This document shows positions 53,381 to 60,478 of a stretch of DNA of 64,000 nt, piece after piece. The notes below the pieces were generated by a model. That model was not told the DNA's origin. It made no database searches and was given only the letters and a program-made list of their open reading frames with translations. Source of the DNA: JAJFJD01 sp965228975 (GTDB lineage Bacteria; Pseudomonadota; Alphaproteobacteria; UBA8366). The stretch spans positions 5,270,001-5,334,000 of the forward strand of contig OZ245851.1 of assembly GCA_965228975.1 (NCBI GenBank), in the 5' to 3' direction. A program made the position numbers and the translations under genes. The stretch's first letter is position 1. Each line of letters begins with the position of its first letter.

Positions 53381-53409
53381 CGCCCCGGCTCCATGCGGAG
53401 ACCGGGGCG
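53381..53409 (-). other. Stem-loop between binding-protein and ATPase genes (ABC)
   Basis: CGCCCCGGCTCC (53381-53392) pairs with GGAG-A-CCGGGGCG (53397-53409): a 12-bp stem with one bulged base and loop ATGC. It sits between the binding-protein stop (53437) and ATPase start (53321). The T-run (AATTTTT) is on the plus-strand side, so it would terminate rightward transcription. On the transcribed strand it acts more likely as an mRNA-stabilising hairpin. Confidence 0.65.
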
Positions 53410-53436
53410 AATTTTTCTTCCGTCAAAAAGCCGAGC

Positions 53437-54483
53437 CTACTTCTTCTTCGGTTCGGACTTTCCGTCGTAGCGCTTGCGCCACTCGTCCAGGATGCGAATC
53501 CGGTTGGCGGCCGCCCAATCGAAATCGTTCTTGATCATCTTGTCTTCGATGCCCGGCGGGAAATTCTTCACCGGCTTGGCGACGCCCGGCATGGCGACCA
53601 CGGCGTATTCCTCGTTGTAGATCTGGTTCGCCTTTTTGGTCACGGACCAGTCCGCCAACGCCTGTGCGGCTTTCAGGTTCTTCGTGTTGTGCACGATACC
53701 GAAGGCTTCCAGGTCCCAGCCGACACCTTCCGCCGGGGCCACAACCTCAAGCGGTGCGCCCTGGTTCTTGGACTTGGCGCCGCGGTAGGCGAAGGAAACG
53801 CCGATGGGGATTTCACCCTTGGCGGCGAGCTTGCACGGCTTGGAGCCGGAATGGGTGTAGCGCGCGATGTTGGTGTGCAGCGCGTCCATGTAACCCCACG
53901 CATTTTTCTCGCCCTTCAACTGGATCCAGGACGAGACGTCCAGGAAGCCGGTGCCCGACGAGTTCGGGTTCGGCATGATCACGTGGCCCTTGTAGACGGG
54001 CTTCGTCAGGTCGTCCCACGTGCTGGGTACCGGCAGCTTATGCTTCTTGCCTTCGACCGTGTTGTAGCAGATCGACGCGATCCAGGCCCGCTGGCCGACC
54101 CAGAGCGGCGGATTGTTCTTCGAATCGACGTATTTCTTGTCGAGCTTCTCGACGCCCTTCGGCGCGTAACCCTGGAAATAGTTGTGCTTGCTGAGCAGCA
54201 AGAGGCTCGTCGCAGCGACACCCCAGACGATATCCGCCTTCGGGTTGTCCTTTTCCGCGAGCAGCTTCGACGTGATGATGCCCGTGGAGTCGCGCACCCA
54301 CTTGATGTTCACATCGGGGTAATCGGATTCGAACGCCTTCTTGAATTTCTTCAACTCGTCCGCTTCCACCGCCGTATAGACCAGCAGATCGGTTTTGGCC
54401 TGGGCGACGCCGGCGCTCATCATGACGGCCGTCATGGTCGCCGCGATACCCATGCCGAATTTCGACATCAATTTCGATCTCAT
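53437..54483 (-). CDS. 2-aminoethylphosphonate-type ABC transporter binding protein
   Basis: 348 aa with a signal peptide (about 1-29, ending VAQA). The mature protein matches my memory of the TIGR03261/PhnS-like family closely: LLVYTAVEADELKKFKKAFE, RDSTGIITSKLLAEKDNP, IVWGVAATSLLLL, MPNPNSSGTGFLDVSSW and ARYTHSGSKPCKLAAKGEIP. Related binding proteins are reported to bind 2-aminoethylphosphonate in marine bacteria. The DST and SSGTG loops are the expected ligand contacts. First gene of the operon; ATG 54483 with AGGGAAC upstream is chosen over 54525. No phosphonate-degrading genes (PhnW, PhnX) lie in the window, so the substrate is family-based inference. Confidence 0.88.
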   Translation of the reverse strand: MRSKLMSKFGMGIAATMTAVMMSAGVAQAKTDLLVYTAVEADELKKFKKAFESDYPDVNIKWVRDSTGIITSKLLAEKDNPKADIVWGVAATSLLLLSKHNYFQGYAPKGVEKLDKKYVDSKNNPPLWVGQRAWIASICYNTVEGKKHKLPVPSTWDDLTKPVYKGHVIMPNPNSSGTGFLDVSSWIQLKGEKNAWGYMDALHTNIARYTHSGSKPCKLAAKGEIPIGVSFAYRGAKSKNQGAPLEVVAPAEGVGWDLEAFGIVHNTKNLKAAQALADWSVTKKANQIYNEEYAVVAMPGVAKPVKNFPPGIEDKMIKNDFDWAAANRIRILDEWRKRYDGKSEPKKK

Positions 54484-54531
54484 TGAATTGTTCCCTGTTA
54501 TGACACCCGGATTATGCAAGTACATCGTTAC

Positions 54532-54552
54532 CGGTACGTGACAATTGTACCG
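54532..54552 (-). promoter_or_regulatory. Operator-like inverted repeat over a -10 box (AEP operon)
   Basis: CGGTAC-9 bp-GTACCG (54532-54552) lies 49-69 bp upstream of the binding-protein start. On the reverse strand it contains TACAAT (54549-54544), a 5/6 match to the -10 consensus, so a bound repressor would cover it. The matching -35 box is weak. Confidence 0.35.
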
Positions 54553-54596
54553 ATTTATTCCGATGGCGGTAGGGCTTGGCGCAAATTAGTTTCCGG

Positions 54597-55391
54597 TCAG
54601 CCCCGGGGCTGGCCGACGCCGCCTTGATGCGCGAAGGCGCCGACGTCGACGACCGTGCCGGAAATCTGTGCGGCCTCGTCCGACAATAGGAAGGCGACCG
54701 CGTTGGCGATGTCCTGCGGTTGGGTTTGCCGGCCGCTCGCGGTGACGGGCTGCGTCCCGCTGCCGGCGCCGCTGCCCGCCATCGCCTCGACCATGCCCGA
54801 AGCGGTTTGCGGTCCCGGGACCACGACATTGACGCGGACGCGGTCCTTGAGATGGTCGTAGGCCAACGCGGCGCTGAGCGCGAAGACGCCGCCCTTGCTG
54901 GCGCAGTAGGCGGCGATACCCGGCTTACCCCAGCCCGCGCCGGACCCGATATTCACGATCGATCCGCCGCCGGCGTCGCGCATATGCGGGATCACCGCCT
55001 TGCACAATAGGAATTGTCCCTTGAGGTTCACGGCGACGACCCGGTCGAAGGTGGCTTCGTCGGTGTCGAGGACCGTGCCGCTCGGCCGCAGCGCGGCGTT
55101 GTTGACCGCGCCGTCGATCCGGCCGTGCAGCGATAAGGCATGGTCGACCACGCCGGCGACCGCTGCCGCTTCGGCCACGTCGGCTTCGATCACGTCGGCC
55201 TTGAGGCCTTCCTCGGCCAAGGCGGCCTTTGTGCCCTCGATACCATTGTCGGCGGCGCTGCCCGGTTGCTTGCCGTCGAGTCCGAAGGCCACGACATTCC
55301 ATCCCCGCCGTGCCAGATCGAGCACGATCCCGCGCCCGATGCCGTAGGTGCCGCCGGACACGATAACGGTTCTGGGATCGCTGTTGGGCAT
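54597..55391 (-). CDS. SDR family NAD(P)-dependent oxidoreductase
   Basis: 264-aa classical short-chain dehydrogenase. The cofactor motif is SGGTYGIGRG (12-21); VNNAALRPSG holds the conserved NNA; the catalytic set is Ser150, Tyr162 and Lys166 (NIGSGAGWG and AAYCASKGG). The Tyr-to-Lys spacing is the regular YxxxK. It lies 162 bases downstream of the Rieske oxygenase genes on the same strand, with a palindromic repeat between, so it may be the cis-dihydrodiol dehydrogenase of that pathway. That role is positional inference only. Confidence 0.88.
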   Translation of the reverse strand: MPNSDPRTVIVSGGTYGIGRGIVLDLARRGWNVVAFGLDGKQPGSAADNGIEGTKAALAEEGLKADVIEADVAEAAAVAGVVDHALSLHGRIDGAVNNAALRPSGTVLDTDEATFDRVVAVNLKGQFLLCKAVIPHMRDAGGGSIVNIGSGAGWGKPGIAAYCASKGGVFALSAALAYDHLKDRVRVNVVVPGPQTASGMVEAMAGSGAGSGTQPVTASGRQTQPQDIANAVAFLLSDEAAQISGTVVDVGAFAHQGGVGQPRG

Positions 55392-55435
55392 GGCGTGTCC
55401 TTTGTTTGGGGTGGTTGTCCGACTTGAACGGTATT

Positions 55436-55533
55436 GTCATTCCCGCGAACCTGGGAATCCAGTGAATTCACTTGATGGCGAGACGGCGTGCGGGGTCAGC
55501 AGTTGGTTGGATTCCCGCTTCCGCGGGAATGAC
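55436..55533. repeat. Paired palindromic repeat element, copy A
   Basis: Two 26-bp arms in inverse orientation, 55436-55461 and 55508-55533, are separated by 46 bp. Each arm begins or ends with GTCATTCCCGCG / CGCGGGAATGAC and is itself a hairpin (TCCCGCG...GGGAA). The outer 12 bp and inner TGGATTCCC match exactly; the central 5 bases differ. It resembles REP/BIME or a small MITE. Copy B lies at 57622-57720, and the two bracket the Rieske oxygenase operon. Confidence 0.8.
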
Positions 55534-55553
55534 ACTCGGTTTGCATTCGCTGC

Positions 55554-56090
55554 TTAAAAGAAAACCGTCAGGTTCTTCGCCAACAGCACGCTTTGGTCGA
55601 GGTAGATTTCGCGCGCCGCGATGGCGAAGCCGTCGTCGGTTTCGCGCAGCGTGTCTTGGCGCTTGCCGACGAAGAAGTCCGTCTCCGTCTCGGTCCGGTT
55701 ACGGTAGACGATGAAACGGCAGCGGGCGGTCAGCGTTTCTTCGTCGGCCTCGGTGACCTGCAGGTTCGAGAACATGTGACAGGTCCGCGAGACCGGCTCC
55801 TCGGCCCAATGCAGACCGGTGGCGATTTGCTTGACCCGCTGCTCCAGTTCGAACTTGCCCTCGTCGAACCAGTTCAGGTCCTTGCCTTCGCGGGTGTATT
55901 CGTCATCCCACTCGCCGTGGCCCTTGTTGCGCATGACGGGCATCCAATAGCGGATATCGTCGGCCAGCAGATCGAGCCATGCCTCGAACTGGCGCGTGTC
56001 CAGCAGTTCGGCCTCGTGGATGTAGAACTGCTCGACCCGGTACCGCAGCAGCAACTCGTCGATCAGGGTGTTTTGCGGCGTTCCCTCCAT
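55554..56090 (-). CDS. Aromatic-ring-hydroxylating dioxygenase beta subunit
   Basis: 178-aa small subunit (PF00866, cystatin-like/SnoaL-like fold) that supports the alpha3beta3 hexamer. Family features are YHRVEQFYIHEAELLDTRQFEAWLDLLADDIRYWMP (parts: RVEQFYIHEAELLD, ADDIRYWMPV) and RCRFIVYRNRTETETDFFVGKRQD. Starts 9 bases after the alpha gene's stop, with AGGAAACGGTC directly before the ATG, the leader shared with three neighbouring genes. Confidence 0.92.
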   Translation of the reverse strand: MEGTPQNTLIDELLLRYRVEQFYIHEAELLDTRQFEAWLDLLADDIRYWMPVMRNKGHGEWDDEYTREGKDLNWFDEGKFELEQRVKQIATGLHWAEEPVSRTCHMFSNLQVTEADEETLTARCRFIVYRNRTETETDFFVGKRQDTLRETDDGFAIAAREIYLDQSVLLAKNLTVFF

Positions 56091-56099
56091 GACCGTTTC

Positions 56100-57467
56100 C
56101 TATTCCGCCGCTTCGGCGGGTTTCGGATGGCGGCGCGCGGTCGGCGGGTCGTCCATGATCTCCGCCCAGCGGGCATAATAGGCGCGCTGGTTCTGCTCCG
56201 ACACGTCCTCGGTCGCGGAGACGTTGCCGCCCAGCCATTCGACCGGCCATCCCTTGCGTTCGTAGCCCATGCCCATGCCGTAGTGGAAGTCGTACCGCCG
56301 CGCGATCGTGCCGCGGGCGCCTTCATGGGCGGAGCCCCAATTCTCCATATCGTCCTGCTCGGTCAGGCCGGACGGCCCCTGGTAGCGGATGACGTAATGG
56401 CGCAACACGTTCTTGACCTCGTCGGGTGCTTCCTTCGGTGCGAGGAAGATGCGCCAAATCTCGGTCTCGTGCGGACCGCTGGGGTGCCAGGTGCCCATGC
56501 TCTGCACGCCGTTGGAGTAGGAGACATTGGGGAAGATCGTGCCGCCATGCCCGAACCACCGGGCTTTCTCGCCGAGCCGGGATTGCCGTTGTTTGTAACA
56601 GTCGCGGAAATAGTCCTCGACCACGGCCATTTCCTGATAGGTCGGCAGATACTCGTAGTCGTCCTTGAAAAGCTCGCCCCGTGCGTTGTGCCCTTCGGGC
56701 GTCACGCAGATGTTGAGCTTGTACAACTCGCGCGCCTTGGTGACGGCGTCGTAGGTGTGGCGGCCCTTCACCCCGGCGGGCGACAGCACGATGGCGTCGA
56801 CCGACGCGTGGCTCGGGTTGTGGTAATAGTCGCCGCCGAAATTCTCCGCGCCGAATTTCCAATTGCACGGGACGCGCCATTTGAAGATCCCGCCGAACGC
56901 CTCCCAATCGCCATGGGTGCCGTCGGGCAATTCGCAGTAGTCGTCGAAATAGAAACGCAGGTCGCCGAGATAGGTCTCGAAGTCCGGAGTCTCTCCGTCC
57001 CAGCAGGCGAAGATATAGCCGTGATAGTTGGCCACGCGCGCCTCGATCAGGCCCCACTCGGACTTGTCGAGTTCGTTGTGGTAGCCGGTCTCCATCTTCG
57101 GCACGCCGACCAGTGCGCCCTCGTCGGAAAACACCCAGGCGTGGAAGGGACACATGAACTTACGAGTGTTGCCGGTATCGGCGCGGCAAACACGCATGCC
57201 CCGGTGTCGGCAGTTGTTGAGGAAGACGTGCAACTTGCCGTTCCGGTCGCGGTTGAAGATCACCGACTCCTCGGCCATGCGGCTCAGGATGAAATCGCCC
57301 GGCTCGGGGATCTGGCTCTCGTGGCCGACGAACAGCCAGGAGCGGGGAAAAATCCGCTCCAACTCGTCTTCGTAGATGGCCTGATCCGTGAAGATGTCCC
57401 GGCTGATCCGCCCGGCGTCGATGTTGACCAGGTCGCCGGTGTATCGGCGGGGGCCATTGCCGCCCAT
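56100..57467 (-). CDS. Aromatic-ring-hydroxylating dioxygenase alpha subunit
   Basis: 455-aa catalytic subunit of a Rieske non-haem iron oxygenase. The Rieske [2Fe-2S] ligands are Cys86, His88, Cys106 and His109 (NCRHRG and CPFHAW). The mononuclear iron triad includes His216 and His220 with the bridging Asp213 (GGDYYHNPSH), and a later acidic ligand in TEQDDMENW. These enzymes insert O2 into an aromatic ring to give a cis-dihydrodiol, fed by a ferredoxin and reductase that are not encoded in this window. Promoter TTGTCG-18-TATAAT upstream. Substrate unknown; the C-terminal tail is unremarkable. Confidence 0.95.
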   Translation of the reverse strand: MGGNGPRRYTGDLVNIDAGRISRDIFTDQAIYEDELERIFPRSWLFVGHESQIPEPGDFILSRMAEESVIFNRDRNGKLHVFLNNCRHRGMRVCRADTGNTRKFMCPFHAWVFSDEGALVGVPKMETGYHNELDKSEWGLIEARVANYHGYIFACWDGETPDFETYLGDLRFYFDDYCELPDGTHGDWEAFGGIFKWRVPCNWKFGAENFGGDYYHNPSHASVDAIVLSPAGVKGRHTYDAVTKARELYKLNICVTPEGHNARGELFKDDYEYLPTYQEMAVVEDYFRDCYKQRQSRLGEKARWFGHGGTIFPNVSYSNGVQSMGTWHPSGPHETEIWRIFLAPKEAPDEVKNVLRHYVIRYQGPSGLTEQDDMENWGSAHEGARGTIARRYDFHYGMGMGYERKGWPVEWLGGNVSATEDVSEQNQRAYYARWAEIMDDPPTARRHPKPAEAAE

Positions 57468-57505
57468 GGTCGTTTCCTTCCCGCTATCGTCTTTATTTAC
57501 AGAGG

Positions 57506-57535
57506 ATTATAGCGATCCGACCAACCACCCGACAA
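57506..57535 (-). promoter_or_regulatory. Promoter of the Rieske oxygenase operon
   Basis: On the reverse strand: -35 TTGTCG (57535-57530), 18-bp spacer, perfect -10 TATAAT (57511-57506). Start of transcription near 57499, giving a leader of about 32 bases with the SD GGGAAGGAAACG. Confidence 0.6.
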
Positions 57536-57621
57536 CATGAACGGGTCAGTTAAATCGCCGCAGGGCCGAGCGGATTCTCAAGGCGGTTCCGAGTGTTTCG
57601 TGTGACCCGGCCTCCTCGGCC

Positions 57622-57720
57622 GTCATTCCCGCGAAGGCGGGAATCCAGGCAACGATAGCCTCTGCACCCAAATATCGGGGTTTTCCCGCAACCATGGATT
57701 CCCGCCTTCGCGGGAATGAC
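57622..57720. repeat. Paired palindromic repeat element, copy B
   Basis: Two 26-bp arms, 57622-57647 and 57695-57720, are exact reverse complements (outer ends GTCATTCCCGCG and CGCGGGAATGAC) around a 47-bp centre. Each arm folds into its own hairpin. Overall length 99 bp. Same family as copy A at 55436-55533. No target-site duplication is clear. Confidence 0.85.
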
Positions 57721-57760
57721 AGTTTCGGAGGGACCGTAACTAGGAGCCGCGAAACGTTAT

Positions 57761-57796
57761 GCAACGCGTTGCGGTCTGTCCTTAAACGCCTAGAAT
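57761..57796 (+). promoter_or_regulatory. VOC gene promoter with GCAACGCGTTGC palindrome
   Basis: TTGCGG (57769-57774), 16-bp spacer, TAGAAT (57791-57796, 5/6 match). The perfect 12-bp palindrome GCAACGCGTTGC (57761-57772) overlaps the -35 box and is a likely operator; the form resembles LacI-family sites with a central CG. Start near 57803. Confidence 0.5.
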
Positions 57797-57826
57797 GTGC
57801 CGGCTTATCTCAGAGCGAGCGAATCC

Positions 57827-58702
57827 ATGAGCACCGACTCCCCGATCTGGCCGTCTCAATTGGACCATCTGCGGCTGAATTCAGACGATCCCGCAATGCT
57901 GGCGGATTTCTATGCCGATACTTTCGGCTATCAGGCGTCGCCGATGCCGGATGGGACTGTCCTTCTGCAAGGACCCGGCCGGCGCTTGGTGATCGGCCCC
58001 GGTGCGCCGGGTGAGCGACCCTACCACGGGTTCCGCGTCCAGGACCGGCAGCAGCTGCAGGACATCCGCGATTTCGTTCAAGGGCAGGGCGTGAACACCG
58101 AGCCGTCGCCGTCGACCATCTTCGAGGACGACGCGGTCGCGGTGCGGGATCCCGACGGTTGGCTGAACGTGTTCGGCTTGGTGCGCCGGGACCTGCCGTC
58201 GCACAAGGCGGTCAACACGCCGTCGGCGGTCAAACTGTCCGGGCGCTTGCAGCATGTCGTGGTCGCGACCGACAATCTCGCGCGCATGATGTCCTTCTAC
58301 GAGGATGTGCTCGGTTATGTGCCGTCCGACTATTGCAGCGCCGATGTGGACGATCCGGCGACGCGCAAGGTCGCCTTCTACCGGTCGGATCCGGAACACC
58401 ACAGTTTCGCGGTGTTCAGCGCGTCGCAGGTCGGTTCGGACCATCATGCCTATGAGGCGTCGTCGTGGAACGACATCCGTGATTGGGCCGATCACATGTC
58501 CTCGCGGCATATCAAGCTGTGGTGGGGGCCGGGCCGGCACGGACCCGGCAACAACCTGTTCTTCATGATCAAGGACCCGCACGGCAACCAGGTGGAGATT
58601 TCCGCCGAGCTGGAAATCATGCCGCGCGAAATGGCGCCGCGCGTCTGGCCGCTCGAGGAACGCAGTCTCAACCTGTGGGGTCCGGGCTGGATTCGCGACT
58701 AA
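57827..58702 (+). CDS. Two-domain VOC protein, type I extradiol dioxygenase-like
   Basis: 291 aa with two betaalphabetabetabeta modules (about 10-120 and 140-265), the layout of BphC-type extradiol dioxygenases (about 297 aa), which cleave catechols next to the hydroxyls using Fe(II). The metal triad is His143 (LQHVVVA), His206 or 207 (SDHHAYE) and Glu257 (NQVEIS), and a second-sphere His is at 191-192. The catalytic Tyr found ten residues before the Glu in this group is Met247 here, so activity or substrate may differ. Divergent from the Rieske oxygenase, in a gene group that would suit ring cleavage after dihydroxylation. Confidence 0.85.
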   Translation: MSTDSPIWPSQLDHLRLNSDDPAMLADFYADTFGYQASPMPDGTVLLQGPGRRLVIGPGAPGERPYHGFRVQDRQQLQDIRDFVQGQGVNTEPSPSTIFEDDAVAVRDPDGWLNVFGLVRRDLPSHKAVNTPSAVKLSGRLQHVVVATDNLARMMSFYEDVLGYVPSDYCSADVDDPATRKVAFYRSDPEHHSFAVFSASQVGSDHHAYEASSWNDIRDWADHMSSRHIKLWWGPGRHGPGNNLFFMIKDPHGNQVEISAELEIMPREMAPRVWPLEERSLNLWGPGWIRD

Positions 58703-58720
58703 CACCAGGAAGGAAACGGC

Positions 58721-59074
58721 ATGCCGATCACGGCACGATACATCTTCACCGCCAGCATGGACGTGGACCCGGACAAGGAAGACCTGTTCAACGAAGTCTA
58801 TGACCAAGAGCACGTCCCGATGCTGCTGAAGGTTCCGGGCGTCCTCTCGGTGACGCGGTTGAAGCAGGCGCCGCTGACGCTCAGCATCGGCGGCGAGGAA
58901 AAGACGGTCGACACCAGCGCCGAGCCGACCTACAGCGCGGTCTACGAGATCGAAAGCCCAGACGTGCTGACCAGCACCGAATGGGCCGACGCGATCGAGC
59001 AGGGCCGCTGGCCGGAACAGGTCCGTCCCTACACGAGCAACCGGCGTCATACCCTGCAGAAGGTGATGGACTAG
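58721..59074 (+). CDS. Small EthD/ABM-like protein
   Basis: 117 aa, no TM. FNEVYDQEHVPMLLKVPGVLSVTRLKQ resembles the EthD/dimeric alpha-beta barrel family (conserved HVP-x-L-x(2)-PG-V), with an AEPTYSAVYEIESPD strand. EthD proteins accompany oxygenases and degradative enzymes, but their reaction is unknown for most. Very good SD (CAGGAAGGAAACGGC), the leader type shared with the Rieske and aldolase-like genes. 18 bases after the VOC gene, so probably an operon. Confidence 0.8.
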   Translation: MPITARYIFTASMDVDPDKEDLFNEVYDQEHVPMLLKVPGVLSVTRLKQAPLTLSIGGEEKTVDTSAEPTYSAVYEIESPDVLTSTEWADAIEQGRWPEQVRPYTSNRRHTLQKVMD

Positions 59075-59195
59075 CGGCGGCATTGGCCGAATCGGTTCCA
59101 TGGCCGTGTGCACAGGTGGTCCTTGAATCTTTTGGCGTGATCGCGAAAGTGCTGCGCGTATTCCGGTTGATCGATATCGTGATTTGAGGATTGCA

Positions 59196-60467
59196 ATGGA
59201 GTTTGGCTCGCTGTCCAAAACGGACCTGGCGTCGCTGCTGGTGCAGGCGCGCGCCGATTTCGAAGAATTCCGTGCCAAAGGGTTTGCGCTCGACATGACG
59301 CGGGGCAAACCCGCGCCGGAACAGCTCGACCTATCCAACGACTTGTTGCGGCTGCCGGGCAACGCGGACTGGCATCAGGACGACGGCGGCGATACACGGA
59401 ACTATTATGGCGGCGTTCAAGGTCTGCCCGAGGCGCGGGCGCTGTTCTCGACCATACTCGGCGCGCCGGTCGACCGGATCGTCGTCGGCAACAACTCCAG
59501 CCTCGCGCTGATGCATGACTGCCTTGTCTTCGCCATGCTGAAAGGTTTGCCCGACGGCGCCGGTCCTTGGCGGCCTGAGGAGACGAAATTCCTGTGCCCG
59601 GTGCCCGGTTACGACCGGCATTTCGCGATTTGCGAGGAATACGGCATCGAGATGATCCCGGTGCCGCTGACCGGCGCGGGGCCGGACATGGCGGCGGTCG
59701 AGGATCTGGTGGCCGATCCGTCCGTGAAGGGGATGTGGTGCGTTCCCAAATATTCCAATCCCACCGGGGAGATTTATGCCGCCGACGTGATCGAGCGGCT
59801 CGCGGCGATGCCGGCGGCTGCGCCGGATTTCCGGCTATTCTGGGACAACGCCTACGCGGTCCATCACCTGACGGACGAACGGCACGGCATTCCCAACATC
59901 CTGGATGTTTGTGCGAAGGCGGGCACCGCGAACCGCCCCTTCGTGTTCGGCTCCACATCGAAGGTGACCTTCGCCGGGGGCGGCTTGGCGCTTTTCGCCG
60001 CGTCGGAAGACAATGTGCGGTGGCTTGTGGACCGCTTGTCCAAACGCACCATCGGGCCCGACAAACTCAACCAGCTCCGGCATGTGCGGTTCTTCAAGGA
60101 TCACGATGGGATCCTGCGCCATATGGAAGCGCAGCGTGATCTCATCACGCCGAAATTCGCGGCGGTTCACGAGGTCTTCACGAAATACCTCGACGGCACC
60201 GGCATCGCGGATTGGACCGATCCCGACGGCGGTTACTTCATCAGCGTCGACGTGCTGGATGGGTGCGCCAAACGGGTCGTTGAACTTGCGGCAGACGCCG
60301 GCATCGCGCTTGTGCCCGCCGGATCGACCTTTCCCTATGGCCGCGACCCGCGGGACCGCAACATCCGGATCGCGCCGACCTATCCGTCCTTGGCGGAGGT
60401 TGCGTCGGCGGCCGAAGGCGTCGCGCTTTGCGTCCGCTTGGCGGCCGCCGAGTCTTTGGCCGGGTAG
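59196..60467 (+). CDS. PLP-dependent aminotransferase, MocR/AspT-like
   Basis: 423 aa of the PF12897 aminotransferase group that includes the corynebacterial aspartate aminotransferase AspT. It has the MTRGKPAPEQLDLS opening, RNYYGGVQGLPEAR, VGNNSSLALMHD, PGYDRHF and the cofactor Lys in FGSTSKVTFAGGG. No DNA-binding domain. TTGAGGATTGC gives a good SD for ATG 59196. Begins 121 bases after the EthD-like gene without a clear promoter, and ends 11 bases before the BASS-type carrier. Likely aspartate-type transamination; a link to the catabolic genes is only positional. Confidence 0.88.
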   Translation: MEFGSLSKTDLASLLVQARADFEEFRAKGFALDMTRGKPAPEQLDLSNDLLRLPGNADWHQDDGGDTRNYYGGVQGLPEARALFSTILGAPVDRIVVGNNSSLALMHDCLVFAMLKGLPDGAGPWRPEETKFLCPVPGYDRHFAICEEYGIEMIPVPLTGAGPDMAAVEDLVADPSVKGMWCVPKYSNPTGEIYAADVIERLAAMPAAAPDFRLFWDNAYAVHHLTDERHGIPNILDVCAKAGTANRPFVFGSTSKVTFAGGGLALFAASEDNVRWLVDRLSKRTIGPDKLNQLRHVRFFKDHDGILRHMEAQRDLITPKFAAVHEVFTKYLDGTGIADWTDPDGGYFISVDVLDGCAKRVVELAADAGIALVPAGSTFPYGRDPRDRNIRIAPTYPSLAEVASAAEGVALCVRLAAAESLAG

Positions 60468-60478
60468 CCTTCGGACCG

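Larger units (their letters stand above)
57468..57826. other. Intergenic region between Rieske oxygenase and VOC genes
   Basis: 359-bp divergent region. It contains the alpha-gene promoter (57506-57535), the second palindromic repeat element (57622-57720), a palindrome plus promoter for the VOC gene (57761-57796), and no convincing small gene. Confidence 0.7.

Noticed and set aside
53381..53415. Rho-independent terminator for the phosphonate-type ABC operon
   Set aside because: The T-run follows the stem on the plus strand, while the operon is transcribed leftward and continues into the ATPase gene.
55436..57720. CRISPR array or transposon with transposase
   Set aside because: Only two separated paired-palindrome units exist, in inverted rather than direct arrangement, with genes between and no cas or transposase gene.
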